Assembly (NCBI RefSeq): GCF_001043955.1
Contig: NZ_LABZ01000136.1
Location: forward strand, 1 to 36,688
From: Methylobacterium tarhaniae
GTDB taxonomy: Bacteria; Pseudomonadota; Alphaproteobacteria; Rhizobiales; Beijerinckiaceae
DNA: 36,688 bases
Direction: 5' to 3'
The notes below the pieces were generated by a model. The model saw only the letters and a program-made list of their open reading frames with translations. It was not told the origin of the DNA and searched no databases. Of the stretch, positions 14,356 through 23,419 are shown piece after piece. A program made the translations under genes and the position numbers. Within the stretch, counting starts at the first letter, position 1, and each line of letters starts with the position of its first letter.

Positions 14356-15381
14356 ATGCTCTCGCGCTTCCGCCCCGACAACTTCACGCTGATGATCGTC
14401 GGCGCCCTGATCCTCGGCAGCCTGCTTCCGGTGCAGGACCGGGCGGCCGAGTGGCTCGGCGTCTTCGCCGACGGCATGATCGCGCTCCTGTTCTTCCTGC
14501 ACGGCGCGCGCATCGACCGCCAGACGGCGCTCGCCGGCCTGGTGCATTGGCGCCTGCACCTCGTGGTGTTCGCCTCGACCTTCGTGCTCTTCCCGATCCT
14601 CGGCCTCGCCGCCGGCCTGCTGAGCCCGGCCCTGCTGACCCCGGCGCTCGCCGCGGGCGTGCTGTTCCTGTGCGTGCTGCCCTCCACCGTGCAATCCTCC
14701 ATCGCCTTCACGTCGGTGGCGGGCGGCAACGTGCCGGCGGCGATCTGCTCCGCCTCGGCCTCGAACATCCTCGGGATGCTCATCACCCCGCTCCTCGTCG
14801 CGGTGCTGCTGAACACGCAGGGGCACCACCACGGCTTCGACTGGGCGGCGGTGGGCAAGATCATGGCCCAGCTGCTCCTGCCCTTCGCGGTCGGCCAGCT
14901 CCTGCAGCCGCGCCTCGGGCCCTGGCTGACCCGGCACAAGCCCCTGACCATGGTGGTCGATCGCGGCTCGATCCTGCTCATCGTCTACATCGCCTTCAGC
15001 CACGCGGTGGCGACGGGCCTGTGGAGCCGCACGCCCCTGCCGGCGCTGGCCACCATGCTGGTCGTCGACCTCGTCCTGCTGGCGCTGGTGCTGTCGATCA
15101 CGACCGCGGCGAGCCGCCTCCTCGGCTTCTCGAAGGAGGACGAGATCACCATCGTGTTCTGCGGCTCGAAGAAGAGCCTGGCCTCGGGCGTGCCGATGGC
15201 GAACGTGATCTTCGCCGGCCAGGATGTCGGCGGCATCCTGCTGCCCCTGATGCTCTTCCACCAGGTCCAGCTCATGGCCTGCGCGACGCTGGCCCGCCGC
15301 TACGCCGCCCGCCTGCACCGCGCGCCCGCCGCCGGGGAGGGCCCGGCCCGGACCGGCGTCGCGCCCGCCGCGGCGCGCTGA
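14356..15381 (+). CDS. SBF-family (bile acid:sodium symporter-like, YfeH type) transporter
   Basis: 341 residues with about ten membrane helices. The ATG at 14356 gives MLSRFRPDNFTLMIVGALIL, typical of this family; the frame is open to 14218 without a better start. Diagnostic segments are FLHGARI, VLPSTVQSSIAFTSVAGGNVPAAICSAS (the crossover motif of the bile-acid symporter fold) and VFCGSKKSLASGVPMANVIF (the second crossover). The substrate of YfeH-type members is not known; they are thought to be sodium-coupled carriers of organic anions. Expression is probably governed by the divergent LysR protein. The final residues GVAPAAAR are encoded by sequence that merges into a 20-bp tandem repeat whose first copy begins in the stop codon. 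Confidence 0.9.
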   Translation: MLSRFRPDNFTLMIVGALILGSLLPVQDRAAEWLGVFADGMIALLFFLHGARIDRQTALAGLVHWRLHLVVFASTFVLFPILGLAAGLLSPALLTPALAAGVLFLCVLPSTVQSSIAFTSVAGGNVPAAICSASASNILGMLITPLLVAVLLNTQGHHHGFDWAAVGKIMAQLLLPFAVGQLLQPRLGPWLTRHKPLTMVVDRGSILLIVYIAFSHAVATGLWSRTPLPALATMLVVDLVLLALVLSITTAASRLLGFSKEDEITIVFCGSKKSLASGVPMANVIFAGQDVGGILLPLMLFHQVQLMACATLARRYAARLHRAPAAGEGPARTGVAPAAAR

Positions 15382-15480
15382 CGAGGCTCGCGGCGCGTTG
15401 ACGAGGCTCGCGGCGCGTTGACGAGGCTCGCGGCGCGTTGACGAGGCTCGCGGCGCGTTGACGAGGCTCGCGGCGCGTTG
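15381..15480. repeat. Five identical 20-bp tandem repeats at the transporter stop codon
   Basis: Five perfect copies of ACGAGGCTCGCGGCGCGTTG start at 15381, 15401, 15421, 15441 and 15461. The last ten coding bases of the transporter (CGGCGCGCTG) are a near copy of the unit's end, so the array looks like an expansion of the gene's own 3' end. The copies are identical, so the expansion is recent. The rest of the gap 15382-15882 holds a palindromic element (15635-15767) and no gene. Confidence 0.95.
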
Positions 15481-15634
15481 ACGAAAGATTCACGTCGTCG
15501 CGCCATTCTCCTGGGGAGCCAAGTTGCGTACCGGCTCTCCTGGATGTCCGGCCCCGTCGCGCGTTCCGCGGCGGGGCCGCCCCATTTGATGGGGCTGATC
15601 GACGTTTTCGTGCGGTCCTTCCCACACCTGCGAC

Positions 15635-15767
15635 CTCATCCCGAGATGCGGGCGATCGAAGATCGCTGAGCCGCGAAGGAGGGCTCCCGTACTCGCCGGG
15701 ACATCTGGAGCCCGCTTCCGGGGCTCCTTTCAGTCGCGATCTTCGATCGCCAGCACCTCAGGATGAG
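15635..15767. repeat. REP/BIME-like palindromic element
   Basis: Arms 15635-15666 and 15736-15767 pair over 32 bases with three mismatches and contain the core GGCGATCGAAGATCGC. The loop of about 69 bases carries its own hairpin (GGAGCCC and GGGCTCC around 15708-15727). The outer part (CTCATCCTGAGGTGC on one strand) resembles a palindromic repeat that is common in Bradyrhizobium, Rhodopseudomonas and Methylobacterium genomes. The GATCGAAGATC core recurs at 20350 and 20458. Confidence 0.75.
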
Positions 15768-15882
15768 GCCATGGGCGGGACGAGGTTTTCCGGATCTTCA
15801 TAGTCCATTCACTGTGTCGCTTCAGCCGGCACACACCATCCTGCCGCTAGCCTCCCGGCGCCGTCACCCGAGGAGGCGCCCG

Positions 15883-17118
15883 ATGAGCACGTTCGTCCTG
15901 CCGCGCCGCGATCTCGCGGCGATGCCGTTCCTGCGGCTCCTGCACGGGCTCGGCCTCGTCCTGATGGCGGCATTCATCTTCTTCGCCTGCTTCGCCTTCT
16001 CGGACACCTCGCCCTACGACATCGTGGCGATCCCCACCATCGTGCTCTGGGTCCTGCTCGGCGTGCGGCTGTACCGGGGTGCGGTGCCGCTCGTCGCGGT
16101 GCTGCTCGTCTATGTCGGCGCCACGGTGGTGGCCCTGATGCCCTATCTCGACGAGGAGCTGCCGCCGGTCTGGACCATGCAGCTGTGCTACCTCGCCGTC
16201 ACCGGCATCTTCTTCACGATGTTCTTCTCCGACGAGAGCGACCGGCGGATCGAACTCGCCCTCAGGGTCTACACCGCCAGCACGCTCTTCTGCGCCGTCC
16301 TCGGCATCGGCGGCTATCTCGGGCTGATCGGCGACGAGGACCTGTTCAGCAAGTATGGCCGGGCCTCCGGCACCTTCCAGGACCCGAACGTGTTCGGCTC
16401 GTTCCTGACGCTGGGCGCCTTCTACCTGGCGCACGATCTGCTCACCGGCCGCGCCCGGCGCCCGCTCCTGTCGGGCCTCGGCCTCGCGATCCTGCTCGCC
16501 GGCGTGTTCCTGTCGTTCTCCCGCGGTTCCTGGGGCGGCACCGTGCTGATGGGCGCCCTGATGGTCGTGATGCTCTATCGCACCAGCACTCCGCATCTCC
16601 GCCGCCGCATCGTGCTGCTCGCAGGCCTCGCGGCGGGGTTCGGGGCCGTGGCCCTCGTCGGCCTCCTCTCCATCGGCGAGGTCCGCGAGACCTTCGCCAA
16701 GCGCGCCGCCGTCACCCAGGATTACGACGAGGGCGAGACCGGCCGCTTCGGCAACCAGCTGCGCGGCATCGGCATGCTGATCGAGGATCCGCTCGGGATG
16801 GGCCCCCTGCGCTGGCGCCGCACCTTCAACCTCGAGCCGCACAATTCCTATATCGGCGCCTTCGCCAATGGCGGCTGGGTCGCCGGCGTCGCCTTCGTGT
16901 TCCTGGTGCTGATGACCACCCGGGTGGGGTTCCGTCTGATGAGCCAGGACACGCCCTACCGGCGCCACGCCCAGATCGCGGTGCCGGCGCTCCTGATGTT
17001 CTTCCTCCAGGCGATGCAGATCGACATGGAGAAGTGGCGCCACGTCTACATGATGCTCGGCATGGTCTGGGGCTTGGAGGCGGCGCGGGTGCGGTGGTTG
17101 GCCGGCGGGGAAGCGTGA
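15883..17118 (+). CDS. O-antigen ligase / polymerase family membrane protein
   Basis: 411 residues from the ATG at 15883, with AGGAGG six bases upstream; the longer open frame from 15763 lies in the repeat-flanked gap. About ten to twelve membrane helices are visible, with a large periplasmic loop late in the protein. Two hallmarks of the Wzy_C/WaaL superfamily are present: SFSRGSWGG (about residue 210) and, in the large loop, EPHNSYIGAFANGGWVAG (about 317), whose His is the conserved one of the family. Members join or polymerise undecaprenyl-linked sugars onto lipid A core or protein, or build exopolysaccharide. No glycosyltransferase genes lie beside it, so its polymer is unknown. It is monocistronic. 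Confidence 0.85.
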   Translation: MSTFVLPRRDLAAMPFLRLLHGLGLVLMAAFIFFACFAFSDTSPYDIVAIPTIVLWVLLGVRLYRGAVPLVAVLLVYVGATVVALMPYLDEELPPVWTMQLCYLAVTGIFFTMFFSDESDRRIELALRVYTASTLFCAVLGIGGYLGLIGDEDLFSKYGRASGTFQDPNVFGSFLTLGAFYLAHDLLTGRARRPLLSGLGLAILLAGVFLSFSRGSWGGTVLMGALMVVMLYRTSTPHLRRRIVLLAGLAAGFGAVALVGLLSIGEVRETFAKRAAVTQDYDEGETGRFGNQLRGIGMLIEDPLGMGPLRWRRTFNLEPHNSYIGAFANGGWVAGVAFVFLVLMTTRVGFRLMSQDTPYRRHAQIAVPALLMFFLQAMQIDMEKWRHVYMMLGMVWGLEAARVRWLAGGEA

Positions 17119-17134
17119 GCCGTCCGAACTGCCG

Positions 17135-17812
17135 TCAGAGGGTCGCGAGATAATCCTCGAAGCGCTTGCCGCGCTCGTGCCGGAAGGACTCGCCGGTGCT
17201 GCGGACGAGCAACAGGCGATCGACCCGGAAGTTGCGGAAGGCGCTGCGGCTCTCGCACCAGGCGGTCAGCAGCCAGGCCGTGTCGAAGAGGGTCAGGCCG
17301 AGCGGCCGCACGATCCGGCGGCTGCGGTTCTCCGCCAGATCCCGATACGCGATCTCCAGGATAGTTCGCCGGCGGATGCCGGTCCGCAGCACGGAGAGAT
17401 GGGCGTTCGCCCCCGCGGCCTCTTCGGTCGGCCGGGACACGGCCCGGAGCGGGAGGCGGGTATAGGCCTCTTCCTTTTCCGGCTCCATGGAGGCGCCGAC
17501 CTTGGCCGAGACGCGCCGTGCGGCGGCGGCGAGCGTCTCGTCGCCCCGTGCCGCGATGAGCCGCATCCCGAGCATGACCGCGTCCATCTCGTCGGGATCG
17601 AGATGGAGCGGGGGCAGGAAGCAGCCCTTGTCGAGCTGGTAGCCGAGCCCCGGCTCGCCGCGCAAAGGCGCACCCATGGCCTGGAGCGTCACCACGTCCC
17701 GGTAGATCGTCCGGGTCGAGACGCCGAAGGCATCTGCGAGCGCTTCGGCCGAGATCGGGGCCGATCGTCCGCGCAGATGGTCGAGGAGGGCGAAGAGCCG
17801 GAGGGTCCTCAT
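17135..17812 (-). CDS. YafY-type HTH/WYL transcriptional regulator
   Basis: 225 residues. Residues 1-60 form a DeoR-like helix-turn-helix (RLFALLDHLRGRSAPISAEALADAFGVSTRTIYRDVVTLQ), and residues 135-210 a WYL domain with RRIVRPLGLTLFDTAWLLTAWCE and FRNFRVDRLL. WYL domains sense small ligands or nucleic acid. YafY-type regulators commonly sit beside, and control, a gene for a small-molecule-handling protein. Here the neighbour, divergent across 89 bases, is a two-domain ABM-like protein, which is the likely target. The ATG at 17810-17812 is the natural start (MRTLRLFALLD). Confidence 0.9.
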   Translation of the reverse strand: MRTLRLFALLDHLRGRSAPISAEALADAFGVSTRTIYRDVVTLQAMGAPLRGEPGLGYQLDKGCFLPPLHLDPDEMDAVMLGMRLIAARGDETLAAAARRVSAKVGASMEPEKEEAYTRLPLRAVSRPTEEAAGANAHLSVLRTGIRRRTILEIAYRDLAENRSRRIVRPLGLTLFDTAWLLTAWCESRSAFRNFRVDRLLLVRSTGESFRHERGKRFEDYLATL

Positions 17813-17901
17813 GCAGGTCGGCCGCTACGGCTCCTGACGGAAGCTGTCAGGGGCAAGCGTGTATCGCGTCCGGCACCGGACAGGAACCGCGAGGTCGTCA
17901 C

Positions 17902-18507
17902 ATGCCAGAACCGTGCTACGAGATCGTCGTCTACGAGGTCGGCGACGCAGCGGACGCGGACCATGCCCGCGACCGGGCCAGGACGTTGCTCCGGCGCTTC
18001 CCGGGCTTTATCGCCTGGACCCCGTTCACCGAATGGGACGCCCCGAACCGCCGCGCCGATCTCGTCGCCTGGGCCGACGAGGCGCACGCGCGGGCAGCCG
18101 CGACGGCGGTCGGCACGGCGCCCGACTTCGCCGGGTTTCGCGCATCGGTCGCCACGCTCGTCAGCATGAGTCATTACCGTGCCCCGGACTCGACCCCAGA
18201 CCTGGAGCCCCGGCCCGTCGCGGCGGGAGCTGGCGTCGAGGTCGGCCGGTTCCGCCTGAAGCCTGGGGTTCGGGAAGCGGAGATGCGCGCCGCCTATGCC
18301 GCCATGCTGGCCGGTCTCGCCGCGTTGCCGGGATGGCGACGCCAGCACCTCGTGCGGCTGGCGGACGGCCTGTTTCTCGATCTCGCCTTCGCGGAGGACC
18401 AGGAGCGTTCGGAAGCGATCTGCGCGGCCTGGGCGGGCAATCCCGCCTGCGACCGCTTCCTCGCCCTGATCGAGCCCGAGAGCATGGAATTCGGGACCAT
18501 TCTCTGA
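17902..18507 (+). CDS. Two-domain ABM-like (dimeric alpha/beta barrel) protein
   Basis: 201 residues. The first half (YEIVVYEV, then a helix, GFIAWTPFTEWDAPNRRADLVAWADEAHARAAA) and the second half (VEVGRFRLKPGVREAEMRAAYAAMLAGLAALPGW, then DLAFAEDQERSEAICAAW) each show the ferredoxin-like beta-alpha-beta-beta pattern of antibiotic-biosynthesis-monooxygenase-type proteins, so the protein probably folds as an internal dimer. Such proteins range from oxygenases to simple binding proteins; no catalytic residues can be named. The ATG at 17902 follows GAGG. It is divergent from the YafY regulator, which probably controls it. Confidence 0.65.
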   Translation: MPEPCYEIVVYEVGDAADADHARDRARTLLRRFPGFIAWTPFTEWDAPNRRADLVAWADEAHARAAATAVGTAPDFAGFRASVATLVSMSHYRAPDSTPDLEPRPVAAGAGVEVGRFRLKPGVREAEMRAAYAAMLAGLAALPGWRRQHLVRLADGLFLDLAFAEDQERSEAICAAWAGNPACDRFLALIEPESMEFGTIL

Positions 18508-18706
18508 GGTCGGCGGCGCGGAGATGCCGAGGGATGGCGCGGTGCGAGCCCCGCGGTAGGCAGCCGCCTCCGATTGGGCTAGAGCCCAGGCCGAGAGGGG
18601 TCGTCCGGGGCCGATCACGTCCCGGACCCCCGTGCCGAACTCCGCACCCGCCTCGCCCGTCCGTCGCGGGAGGCTAGTGCCAGACCGATTGCTCCTGCGA
18701 GACCCG

Positions 18707-20242
18707 ATGTCCAAGCCCGCGAAGGCCGAGAAGGCCGCCACCCTCAAGCCCCGCCTGCCGCGCGGCCTCGTCGACCGCGGGCCGGCCGAGATCGCCGCGA
18801 CGAACCGGATGCTGGACAAGATCCGCGAGAGCTTCGAGCTCTACGGCTTCGAGGCGGTGGAGACCCCGTTCATCGAGTACACCGAGGCGCTCGGCAAGTT
18901 CCTGCCCGACCTCGACCGGCCGAACGAGGGCGTGTTCTCGTTCCAGGACGACGATGAATCCTGGCTGTCCCTGCGCTACGACCTGACGGCGCCGCTCGCC
19001 CGCTACGTCGCCGAGCATTTCGACGCCCTGCCCAAGCCCTATCGCAGCTACCGCGCCGGCTACGTCTTCCGCAACGAGAAGCCGGGCCCGGGCCGCTTCC
19101 GCCAGTTCATGCAGTTCGACGCCGACATCGTCGGGGCGCCGACCGTCGCGGCGGATGCCGAGATCTGCATGATGGCCGCCGACACGCTGGAGAAGGTCGG
19201 CATCGGCCGCGGCGACTACGTGGTGAAGGTCAACAACCGCAAGGTCCTCGACGGCGTGATGGAGGCCATCGGGCTCGGCGGCGACGACCAGGCCGGGCGG
19301 CGCCTCACCGTGCTGCGGGCGATCGACAAGCTCGACCGGCTGGGCGCCGACGGCGTGCGCCTGCTGCTGGGCCCCGGCCGCAAGGACGAGAGCGGCGACT
19401 TCACCAAGGGGGCCGGCCTCGCCGACGAGGCGATCGAGCGCATCCTGCGCTACGTCTCGTTCCAGGCCGCCCCCACCGAGGGCGGCGACCGCCTCGCCTT
19501 CTGGGAAAGCTTCTTCGGCGGCTGGGGCGAGGTCGTCGGCTCCTCCGAGACCGGGCGCCAGGGCATCGCCGAATTGCACGCCATCATGAAGCTGTGCGAG
19601 GCGGCGGGCTACGGCCACGACCGGGTGCGGGCCGACCCGTCCGTGGTGCGCGGCCTCGAATATTATACCGGCCCGGTCTTCGAGGCCGAGCTGACCTTCC
19701 CGGTCGTGAACGAGGACGGCCAGACCGTGCGCTTCGGCTCGGTGGCGGGCGGCGGGCGCTATGACGGCCTCGTGGGCCGCTTCCGCTCCGAGCCGGTCCC
19801 GGCGACCGGGTTCTCGGTCGGCGTCTCGCGCCTCTTCTCCGCCCTCCAGGTGGTCCGTAGCCCGATCGTCTCGGGTCGGGCCGCGCCCGGCCCGGTGGTG
19901 GTGCTGGTGCTCGATCGCGAGGAGACCGCCGCCTACCAGGCCCTGGTCGCCGCCTTGCGCCAGGCCGGCATCCGCTCGGAGCTGTATCTCGGCTCGTCCG
20001 GCATGAAGGCCCAGATGAAGTACGCCGACCGTCGCGGCGCTCCTTGCGTCGTCATCCAGGGCAGCGACGAGCGGGCTAGGGCCGAGGTCCAGATCAAGGA
20101 CCTGATCGAGGGCGCCAAGGCGGCGGATGCCATCGGCAGCAACGCCGAGTGGAAGGCCGCCCGGCCGGCGCAGTTCTCGGTCCCGGTGGACGAGATGGTC
20201 GCCCGGGTGGGCGAGGTGCTGGCGCGGCATTACGGAGGGTGA
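18707..20242 (+). CDS. hisS: Histidyl-tRNA synthetase
   Basis: 511 residues, a class II synthetase that joins histidine to tRNA-His. The start ATG at 18707 ([20 protein letters not shown]) fits; the frame is open to 18632. Motif 2 is [20 protein letters not shown] (about residue 115), the histidine-specific motifs are [14 protein letters not shown] (about 313) and GGGRYDGL (about 348), and a C-terminal anticodon-binding domain follows (about 395-511). Motif 2 has [12 protein letters not shown] instead of the common RHERPQ-GRYRQ; alphaproteobacterial enzymes are known to differ here because their tRNA-His lacks the extra G at position -1. A 490-base gap full of repeats separates it from hisZ. 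Confidence 0.97.
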   Translation: MSKPAKAEKAATLKPRLPRGLVDRGPAEIAATNRMLDKIRESFELYGFEAVETPFIEYTEALGKFLPDLDRPNEGVFSFQDDDESWLSLRYDLTAPLARYVAEHFDALPKPYRSYRAGYVFRNEKPGPGRFRQFMQFDADIVGAPTVAADAEICMMAADTLEKVGIGRGDYVVKVNNRKVLDGVMEAIGLGGDDQAGRRLTVLRAIDKLDRLGADGVRLLLGPGRKDESGDFTKGAGLADEAIERILRYVSFQAAPTEGGDRLAFWESFFGGWGEVVGSSETGRQGIAELHAIMKLCEAAGYGHDRVRADPSVVRGLEYYTGPVFEAELTFPVVNEDGQTVRFGSVAGGGRYDGLVGRFRSEPVPATGFSVGVSRLFSALQVVRSPIVSGRAAPGPVVVLVLDREETAAYQALVAALRQAGIRSELYLGSSGMKAQMKYADRRGAPCVVIQGSDERARAEVQIKDLIEGAKAADAIGSNAEWKAARPAQFSVPVDEMVARVGEVLARHYGG

Positions 20243-20280
20243 GAGCCTTTCCCGCTCGCAACTCGTCGTACCGGCTATCC

Positions 20281-20620
20281 CCGCGAGCGTAGGGCTGTCC
20301 GGGAAAAAGAATGGCGCGCCTCCCCTCTCCCGTTTGGGAGAGGGGTCGGGGGATCGAAGATCCCGCGTGAGGGTGGCTCGGCCTCCGGATAAAACACTGG
20401 ACGTCGAGCTGCCGGCACCACGGTCCGAGCTTTACAGTGAAGCGCGCCACCCTGCGCGATCTTCGATCGCCACTACCCCTCTCCCACACCTTGCAGCGAT
20501 ACCGGGCAAGGATCTCTGGCAAGCCCGGCATCGCCTGGAGAGGGGATCCCGCGCTTGATGTTGAACGGCATTTTCCCCGGACAGCCCTGCCGCCCACGGG
20601 GAGGGGGATTTCCTGCGATT
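20281..20620. repeat. Mosaic palindromic repeat element between hisS and hisZ
   Basis: The gap 20243-20735 has no gene. Arms around 20335-20380 and 20441-20488 pair over about 45 bases with small gaps and contain GATCGAAGATC / GATCTTCGATC and the run GGGAGAGGGGT. A smaller hairpin (CCTCTCCC-GTTT-GGGAGAGG) lies at 20322-20344. Modules resembling GGCAGGGCTGTCCGGGGAAA occur around 20291 and, inverted, around 20564-20583; the same modules appear at 36523-36641. This is a dispersed non-coding element of REP/MITE type built from several units. Confidence 0.75.
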
Positions 20621-20735
20621 CACCCGATGACCGTTGACTATGCCAACCCTCCGCAGAGGGCCGCACACCCCCACGGTCGCCAAGCCCGCCCGCGGCTGCT
20701 ACAGGGCCGTCCGAGACTTGCAGGTGTTGTGACCA

Positions 20736-21863
20736 ATGACGGGTAACGGAGCCGCGGCCCCCCGGCCGGCGGCGGCGCACGAGGCGCTTCTGGCGCTGTT
20801 CGAGGACCGGGGCTACGCGCGGGTCGAGCCGCCGGTGCTGCAGCCGGTCGAGCCGTTCCTGGAGCTGTCCGGCGAGGACATCCGCCGGCGCATCTTCATC
20901 ACCCAGGACGGCGCCGGGGCGGAACTCTGCCTCCGGCCCGAATACACGATTCCGGTCGGGCGCCACCATCGCGCCGTCGCCGACGGGCGGGCGGCCGATT
21001 ACAGCTATCTCGGCCCGGTCTTCCGCCTGCGGGCGGCCGAGCCCGACGAGTTCCACCAGGCCGGCATCGAGTCGATCGGCCGGACCGACGTGCCGGCGGC
21101 CGACGCCGAGATCCTGGGCCTCGCCCTCGACGGGCTCGACCGGCTCGGACGCCGCGACCATCAGGTCCGCCTCGGCGACATGGGGCTGATCACCGCGCTC
21201 CTCGACGCGCTGAACGTCCAGCCGGCGGCCAAGCGCCGGACGTTGCGGGCGGTGGCCGCCGGCCGCTCCCTCGACGAGATCGCCGCGCCCGTGGCGGTCG
21301 ACGCGGCCCATGCGGGCCTTCTCTCCGCCATCCAGGGCCAGGACCCGCAAGGGGTGCGCGCCTTCGTCGAGGACGTGCTCGCCATCGCGGGCATCAGCCG
21401 GGTCGGCGGCCGCACCGCCGGCGAGATCGCCGAGCGCTTCCTCGCCAAGGCGGCGGCGCATGCCGAGGGCGGCGCCGGCCTCGGGCCGAAGGCCCGCGAG
21501 GTGCTGGACGCCTACCTCGCCCTCACCGGCGATCCCGACGCCGCGGCGCTCGCCGCCCGCGACCTCGCCCGCCGGGCCGGGCTCGACGACCCGAGGCTCG
21601 AGGCGGCGCTCGCGCTGTTCGAGGAGCGCAACGGCTTCATCGCCGCCCGCGGCCTGCCCCTCGAGCGCTTCGTCTTCACCGGCAGCTTCGCCCGCAACCT
21701 CGACTATTATACCGGCTTCATCTTCGAGGTCGCGGAGGAAGGCGCCAAGCCCCTGGTCGGCGGCGGGCGCTACGACGGCCTGCTCCAGCACCTCGGCAGC
21801 CAGGACGCCCTGCCCGCCGTGGGCTGCTCGTTCTGGCTCGAACGCCTGGAGGGGGTGCGGTGA
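20736..21863 (+). CDS. hisZ: ATP phosphoribosyltransferase regulatory subunit (HisZ)
   Basis: 375 residues, a paralogue of the HisRS catalytic core without tRNA-charging activity. HisZ forms a complex with short HisG and gives it activity and histidine feedback. The core resembles HisRS ([50 protein letters not shown]) but the motif 2 loop ([15 protein letters not shown]) differs and no anticodon-binding domain follows. The start ATG at 20736 gives [19 protein letters not shown]. The stop overlaps the start of hisG, as in other alphaproteobacteria. Confidence 0.93.
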   Translation: MTGNGAAAPRPAAAHEALLALFEDRGYARVEPPVLQPVEPFLELSGEDIRRRIFITQDGAGAELCLRPEYTIPVGRHHRAVADGRAADYSYLGPVFRLRAAEPDEFHQAGIESIGRTDVPAADAEILGLALDGLDRLGRRDHQVRLGDMGLITALLDALNVQPAAKRRTLRAVAAGRSLDEIAAPVAVDAAHAGLLSAIQGQDPQGVRAFVEDVLAIAGISRVGGRTAGEIAERFLAKAAAHAEGGAGLGPKAREVLDAYLALTGDPDAAALAARDLARRAGLDDPRLEAALALFEERNGFIAARGLPLERFVFTGSFARNLDYYTGFIFEVAEEGAKPLVGGGRYDGLLQHLGSQDALPAVGCSFWLERLEGVR

Positions 21864-22852
21864 TGGCCGACACGATGACTGACGGTCCCCTGGTCCTGGC
21901 GGTGCCCTCGAAGGGCCGCCTGCAGGAGAACGCCGCCGCCTTCTTCGGCCGCGCCGGCCTGACGCTGGCCCAGACCAGCGGCGCCCGCGACTATCGCGGC
22001 CGCCTCAAGGGCGTGGACGGGGTCGAGGTGCGCTTCCTCTCGGCCTCCGAGATCGCCGGCCAACTCGCGAGCGGCGCCGCCCATCTCGGCATCACCGGCG
22101 AGGACCTGATCCGCGAGACCCTGCCGGATGCCGCCGGGCAGGTCGAGCTGCTGACGCCGCTCGGCTTCGGCCAGGCCACCGTGGTGGTGGCGGTGCCCCA
22201 GGCCTGGATCGACGTGCGCTCGATGAGCGACCTCGACGAGGTGGCGAGCGACATGCGGGTGCGCCACGGCAAGCGCCTGCGCATCGCCACTAAATACGTC
22301 AACCTGACCCGCCGCTTCTTCGCCGAGCACGGCGTCGCCGATTACCGCATCGTCGAGAGCCTGGGCGCCACCGAGGGCGCGCCGGCCTCCGGCAGCGCCG
22401 AGATCATCGTCGACATCACGACCACCGGCGCCACGCTCGCCGCCAACGCCCTCAAGATCCTCGACGACGGGGTGATCCTGCGCTCGGAGGCGAACCTCGT
22501 CGCCTCGCTCGCCGCCTCCTGGAGCGAGACCCCGCGCCGGGCCGTGCAGGCGGTGCTCGGCCGGATCAGCGCCGAGGAGCGGGCCCGCACCACCCGCGAG
22601 GTCCGGGCCGGGATGCCGGCCTCGGGCGAGATCGACCTCGCGGCGCTCGCCGCCCTGCACGAGGCCGAACTGCCCTACGGCGCACCGGAGGGACGGGGTG
22701 AGATCGTCCTGCGCTGCCCCGCCGATGCGGTGTTCGGCCTCGCCGACGCCTTGGTGCAGGCGGGCGCCCAGGCGGTGAGCGTGCGGCGGATCGACTACGC
22801 CTTCGCGGCGGAGAACCCGCTGGTGGAGCGGTTGCTGGGGCGGTTGTCGTAA
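21860..22852 (+). CDS. hisG: ATP phosphoribosyltransferase catalytic subunit
   Basis: 330 residues counted from the GTG at 21860 (four-base overlap with hisZ), or 329 from the ATG at 21863. HisG starts histidine synthesis by joining ATP and PRPP. Motifs are [21 protein letters not shown], the [23 protein letters not shown] substrate region and the PRPP loop [17 protein letters not shown]. Short HisG proteins (about 210-230 residues) need HisZ, whereas long ones (about 290-300) carry a C-terminal ACT-like domain and need none. This protein has an extra C-terminal region of about 90 residues whose end ([20 protein letters not shown], then [13 protein letters not shown]) looks like that ACT-like domain, yet hisZ is present. 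GGAGG precedes the start. Confidence 0.95.
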   Translation: MMADTMTDGPLVLAVPSKGRLQENAAAFFGRAGLTLAQTSGARDYRGRLKGVDGVEVRFLSASEIAGQLASGAAHLGITGEDLIRETLPDAAGQVELLTPLGFGQATVVVAVPQAWIDVRSMSDLDEVASDMRVRHGKRLRIATKYVNLTRRFFAEHGVADYRIVESLGATEGAPASGSAEIIVDITTTGATLAANALKILDDGVILRSEANLVASLAASWSETPRRAVQAVLGRISAEERARTTREVRAGMPASGEIDLAALAALHEAELPYGAPEGRGEIVLRCPADAVFGLADALVQAGAQAVSVRRIDYAFAAENPLVERLLGRLS

Positions 22853-22878
22853 GGAGCCTGGGTGCCTGTCCACGCTAC

Positions 22879-22890
22879 GATCCGCGGATC
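22879..22890. promoter_or_regulatory. Palindrome upstream of the antitoxin gene
   Basis: GATCCGCGGATC is a perfect 12-base palindrome 23 bases before the antitoxin start. Antitoxins of type II systems usually bind a short palindrome of this sort at their own promoter. Confidence 0.35.
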
Positions 22891-22913
22891 GGAGACGAAC
22901 GGGGCGCCCGGCG

Positions 22914-23225
22914 ATGACGGAGTTGCTGCGGCAAGCGTTGGCGGTGCTGGAGAGGCTGCCGCCCGATCGGCAGGACGATCTTGCCCGGGCGCTTCTCGCC
23001 TATGCGCGTGATGGCGCTTCGGGCGATGAGGAGCCCGAGGACATGAGGCCCGACCATCTGGCAGCCGTGCTTGAAGGCATGGCTCAGGCGGAGCGGCGTG
23101 AGTTTGCCGTCGGCGATGCCGGGGACAATGTGAAGGCTGCGTTATCGATGCGATCGGCCGCTACATCAACGCCCGCAATCCGGCCGCTGCCAAGCATGTG
23201 GGAGAGGCTATTCGCTCGGCGTTGA
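22914..23225 (+). CDS. Antitoxin-like protein of a decayed type II toxin-antitoxin locus
   Basis: The frame from the ATG at 22914 reads MTELLRQALAVLERLPPDRQ, DDLARALLAYARDG, then PDHLAAVLEGMAQAERREFA, a pattern typical of small antitoxins that pair with ParE/RelE toxins. After residue 65 (REFA) the sequence loses this character: the last 35 residues (VKAALSMRSAATSTPAIRPL and on) come from the toxin region read in the wrong frame. A normal antitoxin would end near 23120 and the toxin would begin there. A small deletion or frameshift has fused the two. The length of 103 residues is therefore artefactual. Confidence 0.6.
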   Translation: MTELLRQALAVLERLPPDRQDDLARALLAYARDGASGDEEPEDMRPDHLAAVLEGMAQAERREFAVGDAGDNVKAALSMRSAATSTPAIRPLPSMWERLFARR

Positions 23226-23389
23226 CGAGGCTGACTTTGCACCCGCAGGCCGGGCGCATGGTCGGGAAAGGCCGGTATCGGCTCGCGGTACCGCGCCTGC
23301 CCTGCCTGATCTTCTACAAAGTGGATGTGGCGGACGAAGCGGTGCAGATCGTCACCATCCGCCACGCCGCCCACCGGGAGGAGCACTGA
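23144..23389 (+). pseudogene. ParE/RelE-type toxin remnant without a start
   Basis: From about 23144 the frame reads IDAIGRYINARNPAAAKHVG, then EAIRSALTRLTLHPQAGRMV, YRLAVPRLPCLIFYKVDVAD, and ends VQIVTIRHAAHREEH, which covers nearly all of a ParE toxin: the YIxxxNPxAA helix and the final strand with IxxIRHAxR. The expected first beta strand (about 12 residues) is missing, and the toxin frame has no ATG, GTG or TTG between its preceding TGA (23099-23101) and 23198. Only a shortened GTG-started form (23198-23389, 63 residues) could be made, and it would lack the N-terminal helix. The toxin is thus almost surely inactive. Confidence 0.75.
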
Positions 23390-23419
23390 CGGGGACTGCC
23401 AGTGCTCCAGAGAAAGGGC

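Noticed and set aside
18674..20230. 518-residue open frame antisense to hisS
   Set aside because: Shadow of hisS; His/Asp/Leu-rich composition typical of antisense frames in GC-rich genomes.
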